Positions 9,150 through 18,420 of a DNA stretch of 64,000 nucleotides are shown here, piece by piece. Position numbers and translations under genes: made by a program. The notes beneath the pieces are model-generated. The model was not told the origin of the DNA. It was given only the letters and a program-made list of their open reading frames with translations, and searched no databases. The DNA comes from Clostridium sulfidigenes (lineage in GTDB: Bacteria; Bacillota; Clostridia; Clostridiales; Clostridiaceae). The stretch lies in NCBI RefSeq assembly GCF_000732635.1, contig NZ_JPMD01000003.1, positions 39,377-103,376 of the forward strand, written 5' to 3'. Positions within the stretch are counted from its first letter, which is position 1. Every line of letters begins with the position of its first letter.

Positions 9150-10457
9150 CTATATAATGTCTAAATCTAATTCATTTCTTAACATATCTTCGTAGGTTTC
9201 TCTTTTACATATGAGCCTTGGTCCTAATTTTCCAACTAAAACCACTGGCGCCTTAGGAATCTTATTATAATTACTACTCATGGAATAGCAATAGGCTCCT
9301 GTAGAAAGTACTGCTAATATATCACCTTTTTTTACCTTTGGAAGACTTATATCATTAATTAATACATCTCCTGATTCACAACATTTACCAGAAATAGTAA
9401 CCATAGCTTCTTCATTATTTTCTACATTATTGGCTATTAATCCTTGATACTGTGCACTATATAATGATGGTCTTATATTATCTGTCATTCCCCCATCTAC
9501 AGATACATATTTTTTAATATTAGGAATTTCTTTAACTCCTCCAATAGTATATAAAGTGATTCCACTATTTCCAACTATACTTCTACCTGGTTCTATTATT
9601 ATATTAGGATTTTTCATCTGTAATTTTCTACTACAACTCTCTACTTCATTTAAAATTCCAGCACAATATTCCTCTATAGTTTTGGGATCGTCACCTTCAC
9701 CATAATATATACCAAAACCTCCACCTAGGTTAAGTTCTGTCATACTAATTTCAAAATGATTATTAATATTATTCATTAAATTAATCATAATCCTTACAGC
9801 TTCTCTATATGGTTCTATATCAAATATCTGCGATCCTATATGACAGTGAAGTCCTTTTAAATTTATATTCTCAAGCTCACTTATACTCTTTACTACTCTA
9901 AATATATTATCCTCCAAAAGAGTAAATCCAAACTTAGAATCAATCTGTCCAGTCTTGATATATTCATGAGTATGTGCCTCAATTCCCGGAATTATTCTAA
10001 GTAATATATCCTGAGTTTTTCCATAAACCTCACATATATTATTAATATTCTCTAATTCCATCATATTGTCCACAATAAAGGTTCCAACACCCGCTTTTAT
10101 TCCTAGTTTTATCTCTTCAATAGTTTTATTATTTCCATGAAAATATACTTTATCCATAGGAAATTCACTGACTATAGCAGTGTAAATTTCTCCTCCTGAT
10201 ACAACATCCAGGCATAGGCCTTCATTCTTCATAACTTGAACAATAGCCTTAGTTAAAAATGCTTTTCCAGCATAGGCTACTTTGTTATCATTTATTTTTG
10301 CACCCATAGCTTTCATATATCTTCTACAGTTATCTCTAATTTGCTCTTCATCCATGACGTAAAGAGGAGTTCCAAATTTCTTAACCAGCTCTAAAGTATT
10401 AATTCCACCCACAAAAAGATTGTTTTCTTTAACGTTCATTGTTCCAAATAAGTTCAT
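9150..10457 (-). CDS. lysA: Diaminopimelate decarboxylase
   Basis: Catalyses the last step of lysine biosynthesis, meso-diaminopimelate to L-lysine, using PLP. 435 residues. The PLP lysine is in VAYAGKAFLTKA (about 65), the glycine-rich phosphate loop is LNLGGGFGIYYGEGD, and the substrate-contact motif CESGDVL is present near the C-terminus (SGKCCESGDVL). Start at 10457 follows AAAGGAGAATTTACT. A lysine riboswitch with terminator lies immediately upstream on the same strand, so expression should fall when lysine is plentiful. Monocistronic. Confidence 0.97.
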   Translation of the reverse strand: MNLFGTMNVKENNLFVGGINTLELVKKFGTPLYVMDEEQIRDNCRRYMKAMGAKINDNKVAYAGKAFLTKAIVQVMKNEGLCLDVVSGGEIYTAIVSEFPMDKVYFHGNNKTIEEIKLGIKAGVGTFIVDNMMELENINNICEVYGKTQDILLRIIPGIEAHTHEYIKTGQIDSKFGFTLLEDNIFRVVKSISELENINLKGLHCHIGSQIFDIEPYREAVRIMINLMNNINNHFEISMTELNLGGGFGIYYGEGDDPKTIEEYCAGILNEVESCSRKLQMKNPNIIIEPGRSIVGNSGITLYTIGGVKEIPNIKKYVSVDGGMTDNIRPSLYSAQYQGLIANNVENNEEAMVTISGKCCESGDVLINDISLPKVKKGDILAVLSTGAYCYSMSSNYNKIPKAPVVLVGKLGPRLICKRETYEDMLRNELDLDII

Positions 10458-10532
10458 AGTAAATTCTCCTTTCAGCTCCCCACTATAAGTTTATGAGAGT
10501 AATATTTATTTGGGTACTTATGTACCAAAAAT

Positions 10533-10567
10533 AAAAAAAGGCGGACAAAGGAACACCCTTGTCACGC
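10533..10567 (-). terminator. Riboswitch-controlled terminator upstream of lysA
   Basis: Minus-strand hairpin GCGTGACAAGG/CCTTTGTCCGC with a short loop followed by seven T, located between the lysine aptamer and the lysA start. Confidence 0.85.
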
Positions 10568-10595
10568 TCAATTTAATTCACTATGAACACAACAG

Positions 10596-10778
10596 GTGTT
10601 ACTTTGTAGCTCTCCACTATTTTCATAGTGGCAGTATAGCACATATTTTGTACTATCCCAGAGAATATCCTTGCCAGGTTATTCTCTTCGGCTTTTCTCC
10701 CCTTTCTTCTTGTATCATCGTGTGCCCACTTCTCAAGAATACTTTTGGTAAAAGCTCCTCTACCCTAAATAACATCTC
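10596..10778 (-). promoter_or_regulatory. Lysine riboswitch (L-box)
   Basis: The minus strand reads AGGGTAGAGGAGC near the 5' end, GGGGAGAAAAGCCGAAGAG in the middle, CTGGCAAGG, then ATACTGCCACTATG and GTGGAGAGCTAC at the 3' end. These are the conserved core blocks of the lysine aptamer in the expected order. TGTTA/TAACA (10597 and 10775 regions) can form P1. It precedes a terminator and lysA, the classical target. Confidence 0.92.
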
Positions 10779-11013
10779 TTAATTATCTAAATTTAATTTT
10801 AATACTTATTGGGATAAATATTTTAATTTTCTTAATAATATAATACTCAACAAACATAGTCAATACTTATTTAACATATTTTTTAATGTAACATATACAT
10901 TTTAAACTCTACTTCTCATATTTTGTATTTATTACATTATTTTCTTGATATAATTCTTAACTAATCATATAATTTGTATATAATATTATATACTATATTT
11001 AGGAGGTGTTTCT

Positions 11014-11748
11014 ATGGGAATAAATATTGTACTTTTAATTGTTGCATCCTTATTCTTTGGTATTGGAATATGCATAAGTAAATTAAAGTGGTATTGGCTA
11101 ATCTCAGGATACAACACTATGAATAAAGAAGAAAAAGCAAATGTGGAAATTGAAACCTTAGGAAATTATATGAGTAAAACATTCTTTTTTATCTCTAGTT
11201 TGAATATTGTAGGATTTCTATTAAATTATTTTTTTAATATTTCTTTAGCTATTTTTATAGTTCTAACTGTAATTGTACTACTGTATTCTATTTATTATTG
11301 TCAACGCTTTGACCATAATCCAAACTCTAGTAAAGAAACAAAAATTGTATTAGTAATAGTTATATTTATTATGTTGATAACTTGTATACCTATAATGGCT
11401 ATTGGTTATTCCTCAACTAAAGTAACAATCACTGATACTTCTATAAAAATATCTAGTGGAGTTAATGCTTCAATTCCAAAGGATAAAATAAAAAGTATTT
11501 CCTTAGTAAATGAAATGCCTAAAACTCTTATTAGGACAGGTGGCATAGGCATGGGTAGAATTCAAAAAGGAAGTTATAGTCTAGAAAATGATATTAAAGC
11601 TAAGCTATTCCTAGCTAGTAAAGATGGTCCCTTCATTGAAATCATATTGGACTCAAGCCCTTCCCATTATTACATTAACTACAAAGATTCAAAAAATACT
11701 AAGACAACCTATGATGATATTATAAATAAATTAGACTTAGATAAATAA
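11014..11748 (+). CDS. DUF3784 membrane protein with a C-terminal PH-like domain
   Basis: 244 residues. Residues 1-35 and the GYNTMNKEEKA segment match the DUF3784 pattern of small Gram-positive membrane proteins. Four membrane segments are visible (about 4-24, 55-75, 78-95, 108-130). The rest (ITDTSIKISSGVNASIPKDKIKSISLV) looks like a bacterial PH domain, probably cytosolic or at the membrane face. Start at 11014 follows AGGAGGTGTTTCT. No enzyme motif is visible; function unknown. It is followed by the small ORF at 11863. Confidence 0.75.
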   Translation: MGINIVLLIVASLFFGIGICISKLKWYWLISGYNTMNKEEKANVEIETLGNYMSKTFFFISSLNIVGFLLNYFFNISLAIFIVLTVIVLLYSIYYCQRFDHNPNSSKETKIVLVIVIFIMLITCIPIMAIGYSSTKVTITDTSIKISSGVNASIPKDKIKSISLVNEMPKTLIRTGGIGMGRIQKGSYSLENDIKAKLFLASKDGPFIEIILDSSPSHYYINYKDSKNTKTTYDDIINKLDLDK

Positions 11749-11862
11749 TACCATAACATGAATTTTTATTATAACACAACTACCATATATACAATATATT
11801 ACTAGTATTATTTTATGTAATTCTACAAATGATAATATTACTTATATTAAGGAGGAAGTATT

Positions 11863-12018
11863 ATGTCTAAAAATTCTTGTAAAACTAAAAATAAAAAAAC
11901 CACTTCACTAAAATCTGATCCAATATCCCCTAAATACCAAGAAGGTATTAAAAATAAAGCTAATGAGCATTCTCCATACGGAGAAAATGAGCCTTCTACT
12001 CATACTACCTTTAGATAA
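11863..12018 (+). CDS. Small lysine-rich hypothetical protein
   Basis: 51 residues, MSKNSCKTKNKKTTSLKSDP at the N-terminus, then a polar tail ending HTTFR. A strong AAGGAGGAAG site is eight bases upstream, and a large stem-loop follows the stop by about 44 bp, so it is likely a real gene. Highly charged, no membrane segment, one Cys. Composition resembles small spore-type proteins, but no family motif was recognised. Confidence 0.6.
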   Translation: MSKNSCKTKNKKTTSLKSDPISPKYQEGIKNKANEHSPYGENEPSTHTTFR

Positions 12019-12061
12019 CTTTAAGGAAACCACCTATAAATAATTTAATAATTTTTATAAA

Positions 12062-12097
12062 ATGTTAAGCATACACTCATAAGTGTATGCTTAACAT
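12062..12097. terminator. Bidirectional stem-loop terminator
   Basis: Perfect 16-bp stem ATGTTAAGCATACACT with a CATA loop between the small ORF and the convergent MATE gene. The T-rich tail is better on the minus strand (TTTTATAAAAATT). Confidence 0.8.
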
Positions 12098-12144
12098 TAA
12101 TTCTTAACTTATTTAAAATAGTTACTACTTTATAAATAAAAAAT

Positions 12145-13539
12145 TTATATTTTTTCTTCTACTTCACTATTTGATAAAAGATTATTATTTAAAGTTCTCT
12201 TATAGAATATAGTAAAACATATTATAGTAGTTACTGATGCAATTATATCTGCTACAGGCTCTGCTGTAAGTACTCCTTGAAGCTTGCCTGCATCCCCTTC
12301 AAAAAACATAGGTAGTATAAATATTAATGGTATTAATAAAATTATCTTTCTAAGCAAAGCAAGAACTAGAGATATCTTGGCTTTACCAAGTGCAAGGAAA
12401 GTTTGTTGACAAGCACTCTGCGCACCAAAAATAAATATCCCGGCAAAGAATATTCTAATACTCCATGCAGTAATGGCTACAAGTTCAGGCTTATTGTTAA
12501 ATATACCTACAAAAACTGTAGGGAATAGTAGTAAAGACGCCCACATTATTGTAGTATATGTTAGACAGCTAGTAATCAACAATTTAAATGTTTTTTTAAC
12601 TCTATCCATTTGTTTACTACCATAATTATAGCTTATAATTGGTTGCGCGCCTTGAGTTAATCCCATAAGCGGCAAAAATATAATTTGCATTATACTACTC
12701 ATTATAGTCATAGCTCCTACCGCTAAATCTCCACCATAGATTTTAAGTTTATTGTTTAAGGATATTAAAACTAAGCTTTCCGTAGCTTGCATTATAAATG
12801 GAGATACTCCAAGGGCAATTATTCCAAGAACTACTTTAGTATCTGGAACTATATACTTCTTTCTTATTTTAAGAATGCTTTTCTTTCCAAATAAAAAATA
12901 TAATACCCATATTGCTGATACTGCTTGGGCAAGTAATGTAGCAAGAGCTGCTCCCTCAACTCCCATATTAAAACCAAATATTAATATAGGGTCAAGAACA
13001 ATATTTATTACTGCACCTACCATTACTGTAATCATACCAGTTTTAGCAAAACCCTGGGTATTTATAAAAGGATTCATCCCAAGAGCTATTTGCACAAAAA
13101 CAGTTCCTATAAGATATATAGTTAAATAGTCATTGGCAAACCCAATAGTATTTTTACTCGCACCAAATGCCCAAAGTATAGGTTCTTTAAATGTTAAAAA
13201 TCCAATAGTTAAAATGATACCTATTACAACTAGAGTAGAAAAACTATTGCTCAATATTTTTTCAGCACCATCATTGTCTTTCTCTCCCATTTTAATAGCA
13301 GCTATAGGTGCTCCTCCCATTCCTATAAGAGCACTGAATGCCGATATAATCATAATTATAGGAAATGCAACTCCAACGCCAGCCATAGCTAAATCCCCAT
13401 TTGGAATTCTTCCAATAAAAATTCTATCTACCATGTTATATAAAACATTCACAAGTTGAGCAACGATAGCTGGAAGTGCTAGCTTAAATAACAAACTTCC
13501 AACCTTATCTTTTCCTAAATCCACATTATTTTTTGACAT
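12145..13539 (-). CDS. MATE family multidrug/sodium antiporter
   Basis: 464 residues with 12 predicted membrane helices; exports organic cations or drugs in exchange for Na+ or H+. Family features include the N-terminal LALPAIVAQLVNVLYNMVDRIFIGR, and MGLTQGAQPIISYNYGSKQ in the centre, both close to MepA-like proteins. The start at 13539 follows AAGAAGGGATGATTAA. It stands alone between terminators, with no MarR-type regulator beside it. Substrate cannot be stated from sequence. Confidence 0.92.
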   Translation of the reverse strand: MSKNNVDLGKDKVGSLLFKLALPAIVAQLVNVLYNMVDRIFIGRIPNGDLAMAGVGVAFPIIMIISAFSALIGMGGAPIAAIKMGEKDNDGAEKILSNSFSTLVVIGIILTIGFLTFKEPILWAFGASKNTIGFANDYLTIYLIGTVFVQIALGMNPFINTQGFAKTGMITVMVGAVINIVLDPILIFGFNMGVEGAALATLLAQAVSAIWVLYFLFGKKSILKIRKKYIVPDTKVVLGIIALGVSPFIMQATESLVLISLNNKLKIYGGDLAVGAMTIMSSIMQIIFLPLMGLTQGAQPIISYNYGSKQMDRVKKTFKLLITSCLTYTTIMWASLLLFPTVFVGIFNNKPELVAITAWSIRIFFAGIFIFGAQSACQQTFLALGKAKISLVLALLRKIILLIPLIFILPMFFEGDAGKLQGVLTAEPVADIIASVTTIICFTIFYKRTLNNNLLSNSEVEEKI

Positions 13540-13745
13540 TTAATCATCCCTTCTTAACTTATTAAACTTTAGCTCTCAATACCCTAATCTTTATTCAAAA
13601 TAAGGGATTATACTGCCTTGTACTTTCAATTATTTTTAGCCCCTTAATGCAATATGATACTACTTATATATATTATTAAAGCTTAATTAAGTATTTTAAT
13701 ATTTTTTAAATCTAACTATGTATTTAAGAAATATAATAAATAAGC

Positions 13746-13783
13746 TACCTAAGAATAATTATCCAAAATCTTATTCTTAGGTA
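13746..13783 (-). terminator. Terminator of the NatAB-like operon
   Basis: 13-bp perfect stem TACCTAAGAATAA/TTATTCTTAGGTA with a 12-nt loop, 33 bp past the permease stop, followed by a T-rich stretch on the minus strand. Confidence 0.75.
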
Positions 13784-13815
13784 ACCTTAAATTTTTAATT
13801 ATATTATATTATTTT

Positions 13816-15126
13816 TTATTTTTCATTATTAAATATGGTGAATAGATCTTTTATTTTTAGTCTATTACCTGTATGAAGTATTACTACAGAGTATACTCTA
13901 GCTGTAAATAGAGTCAAAACTACAATTGTTGCTATTAATATTAATAATGAAACTCCCATTTGAACTATACCTACTGTTTCTGACAAAATCATAGATGGTA
14001 TATAAAATGGTGCTGAAAATGGTACATAGGTTGCAATGGTTCCTATCACTGATTCTGGTGACATTATTGCTGCATATGCTAGGTAAAAACCTATTATTGA
14101 AATAAATGATACTGGCATTATAGCTGTATTTAAATCTTCTAACTTACTTATAGTTGCACCAACTAAAGCATTTATAACAGCATATAATACATATCCTAAT
14201 ATGAAGAACAGTATTATTAATACTACTTGTATCATCGGGATTTTTCCAAGTACTGCTGATATATCGAATATATTTGCAGATGTATCTATAAACTTCTTAA
14301 CTATAGCTCCACTTCCTATAAAGGATATATAGGCAGTTAGTAATATAGATGCAAACTGAGTTATTGCTAAGAATCCCATACCAACACACTTACCTACAAC
14401 AAGTTCCATTGGTTTAGTTGATGTAAGTAATAATTCCATTACTCTTGAGGTTTTCTCTGCAACTATAGAACTGGCAACCCAATATCCATAAAAATAAATT
14501 ATATAGAATAGTAGCATACATGCTACCATAGGAAATACCATTTTTATTATCATATCTTCCAAGGTATCATCCTCATCACCTGCAGTAAATACTTGAGTGT
14601 TTATAGGTGTAGATAATTTTCCTAGATCTTCTTGTGATACTCCAGCCTTAATTAATCTACTATTATTTAAAATACTAGATATAGTTTCTGCTAGTATTTG
14701 TCCATCCTCTGAAGATACGGCATCACTAGTGGGTGTTATTACCTCAACGTAATATCCTATGTTCTCATTACTAATAGAAACTAAAACCATCTTATCTTCT
14801 AAAGTTTTAAGTTTTTCTAATATAGTCTCTCTACTTTCTGTAGCCTTTTTTAAATTTAAATTTGGAAAAGCTACTTTTAATCCGGATTCTAAATCTACCT
14901 TTAGGTCAGAATCATTCATATAATAAGCAGTCTCTATTCCAATTTTTTTGATATCATTAGTTGCTTCTTTACTGTCATCATCCTTACCAAAAATTGCAGG
15001 AATAAAGTTTACTAATGATGTTAATATAAGTACTGCTATCAATATTATGGTGGTAGAAATCTTGAATGCCTTCCCTTTAACTTGTTGCGCTACAGTAAAT
15101 TTTGTAACCTTCCAAAAATTATCCAT
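13816..15126 (-). CDS. ABC-2 type exporter permease (NatB-like)
   Basis: About 436 residues. One N-terminal membrane helix, a large extracytoplasmic domain (about 45-190) with many acidic residues, then five or six helices at the C-terminus: the architecture of NatB, the permease of a Na+ exporter. The block SSIVAEKTSRVMELLLTSTKPMELVVGKCVGMG is diagnostic of the family. ATG at 15126 is chosen (MDNFWKV); a TTG at 15132 is possible but less likely. It begins eight bases after the ATPase gene's stop, so the two form an operon. Confidence 0.88.
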   Translation of the reverse strand: MDNFWKVTKFTVAQQVKGKAFKISTTIILIAVLILTSLVNFIPAIFGKDDDSKEATNDIKKIGIETAYYMNDSDLKVDLESGLKVAFPNLNLKKATESRETILEKLKTLEDKMVLVSISNENIGYYVEVITPTSDAVSSEDGQILAETISSILNNSRLIKAGVSQEDLGKLSTPINTQVFTAGDEDDTLEDMIIKMVFPMVACMLLFYIIYFYGYWVASSIVAEKTSRVMELLLTSTKPMELVVGKCVGMGFLAITQFASILLTAYISFIGSGAIVKKFIDTSANIFDISAVLGKIPMIQVVLIILFFILGYVLYAVINALVGATISKLEDLNTAIMPVSFISIIGFYLAYAAIMSPESVIGTIATYVPFSAPFYIPSMILSETVGIVQMGVSLLILIATIVVLTLFTARVYSVVILHTGNRLKIKDLFTIFNNEK

Positions 15127-15134
15127 ACTCAATT

Positions 15135-16025
15135 CTACTCACCTACCTTTTCAATAAATATTTCATGAAGAGTTGGTTCCCTAAGCTCAAATCTAATAAC
15201 TTGAATATTTCTACTTAATATTTCTTTAAGTAAACTTGTAGCTTCATCTTCACTATTAATACTTAACTCTATACAATCTTGATTTTCATTTAAAATTTTC
15301 ATATTAGCTTTTTCCAATAGTTCTTTTATATCTCCATCACAATTTAAAATTAAGTGATTTCTTCCATAAGATTTTTTAATCTCTTTTAAGTTACCACTTA
15401 ACACAGTTTTGCCTTTATTAAGTATAACAAGATTCTCACAAAACTCTTCTATAGTACTCATTTGGTGACTTGACATTATTATATATTTACCTCTTGCTAT
15501 TTCTTCCTTAATTATATCTTTAAACAAATCTGTATTTACTGGATCAAGTCCACTTAAAGGTTCATCTAAAATTAGTACTTCTGGATTAGATATTAATGCT
15601 GCAATAAATTGTATTTTCTGCTGATTACCCTTAGATAATTGCTCTGCTCTTTTATTTCTATATTCAGTAGCTTCTAATCTTTCAAGCCAATATTCAATGC
15701 TTTTTAATGCCTCCTTACGAGTCATTCCTTTTAATTCACCAAAATATATTAATTGATCTAACACAGTAAATTTTGAATATATACCTCGCTCTTCTGCTAA
15801 ATATCCTGTTGAAACTTCTTTAGAATTATAAGGTTTCTCATTCCAAGTAATCGTCCCATTATCTTTTTTCAACATTCCTAGCATCATTCTTATGGTAGTA
15901 GTTTTTCCTGCACCATTAGTTCCTAATAATCCAAAAACTCCTGGTTCTTCTATGGAAAAGCTTAAATTATCAACTACCAATTTATCACCATAGCTTTTAG
16001 CAAGATTATTTACCTTTAACGCCAT
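15135..16025 (-). CDS. ABC exporter ATP-binding protein (NatA-like)
   Basis: 296 residues. Walker A GTNGAGKTT (about 35-43), signature LSKGNQQKIQF, Walker B VLILDEPLSGLDP and the switch histidine SSHQM are present. The long C-terminal extension (EELREPTLHEIFIEKVGE) is typical of NatA-type ATPases. Drives the permease encoded immediately downstream. Start at 16025 follows AAGGGGGAGGAAAT. Likely role: export of Na+ or small toxic molecules; the substrate is inferred from family only. Confidence 0.92.
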   Translation of the reverse strand: MALKVNNLAKSYGDKLVVDNLSFSIEEPGVFGLLGTNGAGKTTTIRMMLGMLKKDNGTITWNEKPYNSKEVSTGYLAEERGIYSKFTVLDQLIYFGELKGMTRKEALKSIEYWLERLEATEYRNKRAEQLSKGNQQKIQFIAALISNPEVLILDEPLSGLDPVNTDLFKDIIKEEIARGKYIIMSSHQMSTIEEFCENLVILNKGKTVLSGNLKEIKKSYGRNHLILNCDGDIKELLEKANMKILNENQDCIELSINSEDEATSLLKEILSRNIQVIRFELREPTLHEIFIEKVGE

Positions 16026-16221
16026 ATTTCCTCCCCCTTATCAATTTTTTCAATTGAATTATGTTATAACTTTATGTAAATCCTTTTTTGCCCATGGTAT
16101 AAATATATATTATTGTTAATTTGTAGTCAATACACCTTTTTTAAATATAACTTGAATTTTACTTGAAACTACTTAAATTTATACCTATTTTCTTCTTCAA
16201 CAATTATTTTATGCAATATGC

Positions 16222-16242
16222 AAAAAACACCTAAAAGGTGTT
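16222..16242 (-). terminator. Terminator after the DUF5317 gene
   Basis: Short hairpin AACACCT/AGGTGTT with TTT loop followed by a T-run on the minus strand, 35 bp after the DUF5317 stop. Confidence 0.75.
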
Positions 16243-16276
16243 CTATAAGTATTAAATATATAATTTTATATTTATT

Positions 16277-16810
16277 TTAATCTGCCCTAAGCTTCATTCC
16301 CTTTATTATAATACCAATGATACCTATAGATAATACGATATCTCCAATACTGGCTATCCCCCCATACTTCCATAACTTATATGGTATTACATCTGCTAGA
16401 AATTTAAACTTTGTTTCTCCACTAATAATAGAATATAAACCTTTAGTTTCTACTGGTCCACTTACATTTAATATATCCATAGCCTTTATACTAATAGGCA
16501 TAGTACATCCATTTCCGAATATAACCACTATATTCAATAAAAAGCCTATCCCAATGACTAAAATCATCTTATATTTTCTATTGATATATATAAATGCCAT
16601 TATACAACTATACATTACTATATTTAAAACATAAGTTAAACTTCCAATTTGAAGGTTTCCTGATTTAAGAAAAATCTTCATTATAAATTCCACTAAAAAC
16701 CCTAGGGCTATAAGCCACCATCCTTTAATTTCGAGATTATTTAAGTTTTCTATATTTCCTTTTAGCAAATATCCTAATACTACTCCAAGAATCACTGAAA
16801 ATAAGAACAT
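16277..16810 (-). CDS. DUF5317 family membrane protein
   Basis: 177 residues with five or six hydrophobic helices (about 1-14, 29-46, 55-73, 80-100, 155-172). The segment GNGCTMPISIKAM corresponds to the conserved NGGxMPV-like loop of DUF5317 proteins, here with Gly-Cys in place of Gly-Gly. Function unknown. It is the last gene of an apparent operon with the HD-GYP protein 55 bp upstream. Start ATG at 16810 follows GGGGGATAGCC. Confidence 0.75.
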   Translation of the reverse strand: MFLFSVILGVVLGYLLKGNIENLNNLEIKGWWLIALGFLVEFIMKIFLKSGNLQIGSLTYVLNIVMYSCIMAFIYINRKYKMILVIGIGFLLNIVVIFGNGCTMPISIKAMDILNVSGPVETKGLYSIISGETKFKFLADVIPYKLWKYGGIASIGDIVLSIGIIGIIIKGMKLRAD

Positions 16811-16865
16811 GGCTATCCCCCATATATGTAAAATATTTTAAGTTGAATTATTTTTAATTATTATA

Positions 16866-18146
16866 TTAAGGCAACTTTCCACCATTCTTTTCTACAATTC
16901 TTAAATAAGTTTCTGCCACCTTAGGATGAAATTGAGTACCTGAATATTTTTTAATTTCCTCTAAAATAATACTTTCCGAAAGTCCTTTCCTATAAGGCCT
17001 ATCAGATGCCATAGCATCCACCGTATCTGCTAGTTGAACTATGTAAACATTTAAAGGTAATTCATCACCTTTTTTACCATCTGGATATCCTTTTCCGTCA
17101 TACCTTTCATGATGGTTTCTAACTACAGGATAAACATAATCAATATTTTTAATATCCTTAATTATTTTAATTCCTATCTCCGGATGTTCCTTTATTGCAT
17201 CGAATTCCTCATCCGTTAACTTTCCTGGTTTATTTAAAATAGCATCACTAACTCCAATTTTACCCACATCATGCAGCATAGCAGCTATATTTAGTTGCTC
17301 AATATTCCAAGGATTATATTTCAATTCCTTAGCAATAGCTACAGATATTTCTGCAACCCTTCTAGAATGTCCTTCTGTATATTGATCTCTAGCATCAATT
17401 GCATTCATTAAGGCTTCTACAGTATCTATAAATTGTGATTTTGAACTTGTATATAATAATAGAGTATATCTAATTAACAATAATGGAAATGTTATGAATA
17501 CTATGCCTAAATAACCATACTTAATAAATACTAGTGCTAATAAAATTCCTATTGGAATCATAACTACAGAATTTAATATTCCCATTCTTATATTACCCGT
17601 AAAACAAAATACTACATTCTTATTTGTAACTATAGACATTAATATAGACATTATTAAACTATTAACTATTATGAAAGCAAAACAAAATACTATCAATGGT
17701 CCTATATTGCTAACTATAAAGTTTAGACTAAATTGTCCACCTAAGGTTTTATAAAAAAAACTACCAACTACAACTGGTAATATTAACGCACAACAATTAA
17801 ATATTGTTCCATATAGTGGAGTATTAAATACATGTTTATATTTACCATTATCTATTTTCATAACTCTAAATAAGAATCCCACTACTAGAATTATAATGCA
17901 TTGAAAAGGACCAAACAAAATATAAGATGCTATAGTTACCGCAAAGCTTGTACTAAAAGACATATTCCTAAAATATACAGTAAACGATTCTGTAATTGCT
18001 GTTAGAATTATAAATACTATAATATTTGCATAATTACAAACTTCTATTTTTATTTCCCCTTCAATTATAGGTATTATAAAAGATATTATAGTAATTATAT
18101 AAATTGAAAGAAAAAATCTTTTTTGTTTTGAAGATATACTATTCAT
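16866..18146 (-). CDS. Membrane-anchored HD-GYP domain protein (predicted c-di-GMP phosphodiesterase)
   Basis: 426 residues. Residues 1-230 form about seven or eight membrane helices with no recognisable extracellular domain, suggesting a sensor that detects a membrane or very small ligand. The C-terminal HD-GYP domain carries the metal-binding MLHDVGKIGV, the NHHERYDGKGYPDG signature and LADTVDAMASDRPYR, so it should hydrolyse c-di-GMP. Start ATG at 18146 follows AGCGGAGGAATAAG. It lies 50 bp after a 29-residue hydrophobic peptide gene and 55 bp before DUF5317, in one apparent operon. The ligand is unknown; the peptide is an obvious candidate partner. Confidence 0.9.
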   Translation of the reverse strand: MNSISSKQKRFFLSIYIITIISFIIPIIEGEIKIEVCNYANIIVFIILTAITESFTVYFRNMSFSTSFAVTIASYILFGPFQCIIILVVGFLFRVMKIDNGKYKHVFNTPLYGTIFNCCALILPVVVGSFFYKTLGGQFSLNFIVSNIGPLIVFCFAFIIVNSLIMSILMSIVTNKNVVFCFTGNIRMGILNSVVMIPIGILLALVFIKYGYLGIVFITFPLLLIRYTLLLYTSSKSQFIDTVEALMNAIDARDQYTEGHSRRVAEISVAIAKELKYNPWNIEQLNIAAMLHDVGKIGVSDAILNKPGKLTDEEFDAIKEHPEIGIKIIKDIKNIDYVYPVVRNHHERYDGKGYPDGKKGDELPLNVYIVQLADTVDAMASDRPYRKGLSESIILEEIKKYSGTQFHPKVAETYLRIVEKNGGKLP

Positions 18147-18170
18147 CTTATTCCTCCGCTATATATTTAA

Positions 18171-18405
18171 GGCCGATTATTTATTATCTTTAACTATTAA
18201 AACACCCAAGTGATAGTTGATCCACCTGCCATTGCTAAAGCTATTAAAGCTATTAAAGCTGGCATTACTTTTTTCATGTTTTTCATTATAAAATCCCCCT
18301 TATATGCAAATTAACAAAGATCCGCTAAAAATCTGTCATAATTTCCACTCCGCTAAGGGAAGATAAATAAAATAAAATATAAATATAATATAAATATAAT
18401 CGGCC
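18171..18405. repeat. 235-bp segment bounded by 10-bp perfect inverted repeats
   Basis: GGCCGATTAT at 18171-18180 faces ATAATCGGCC at 18396-18405, with TTTAA and ATTAA just outside. The enclosed DNA carries the small peptide gene and two direct copies of TTAGCGGA (minus strand). The GC-rich ends stand out in this AT-rich region. Could be a small mobile unit or paired regulatory sites; no transposase is associated. Confidence 0.4.
18197..18286 (-). CDS. 29-residue hydrophobic peptide upstream of the HD-GYP gene
   Basis: ATG at 18286 follows AAGGGGGATTTTATA, a very strong site. The peptide begins MKNMKKVMPALIALIALAMA and ends GGSTITWVF. Basic N-terminus plus a hydrophobic stretch resembles the leader part of AgrD-like peptides or a small single-span membrane peptide. 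It has no Cys and none of the acidic C-terminal tail that AgrB recognises, so a standard cyclic-lactone autoinducer is not supported. The tail after the GG pair (STITWVF) could be a released or exposed part. Placed between an unknown protein gene and the membrane HD-GYP gene on the same strand. Function not known. Confidence 0.6.
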   Translation of the reverse strand: MKNMKKVMPALIALIALAMAGGSTITWVF

Positions 18406-18420
18406 ATTAAACCTGTTTAA

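Noticed and set aside
10510..10782. 90-codon plus-strand ORF between lysA and the DUF3784 gene
   Set aside because: It is the antisense of the lysine riboswitch and its terminator, has no family resemblance and no Shine-Dalgarno.
12752..13459. Two plus-strand ORFs over the MATE gene
   Set aside because: They are reverse-frame shadows of a well-supported transporter gene.
18197..18286. AgrD-type cyclic lactone autoinducer
   Set aside because: No Cys in the presumed ring and no acidic C-terminal tail; no agrB neighbour. Ser-based lactone is not excluded but unsupported.
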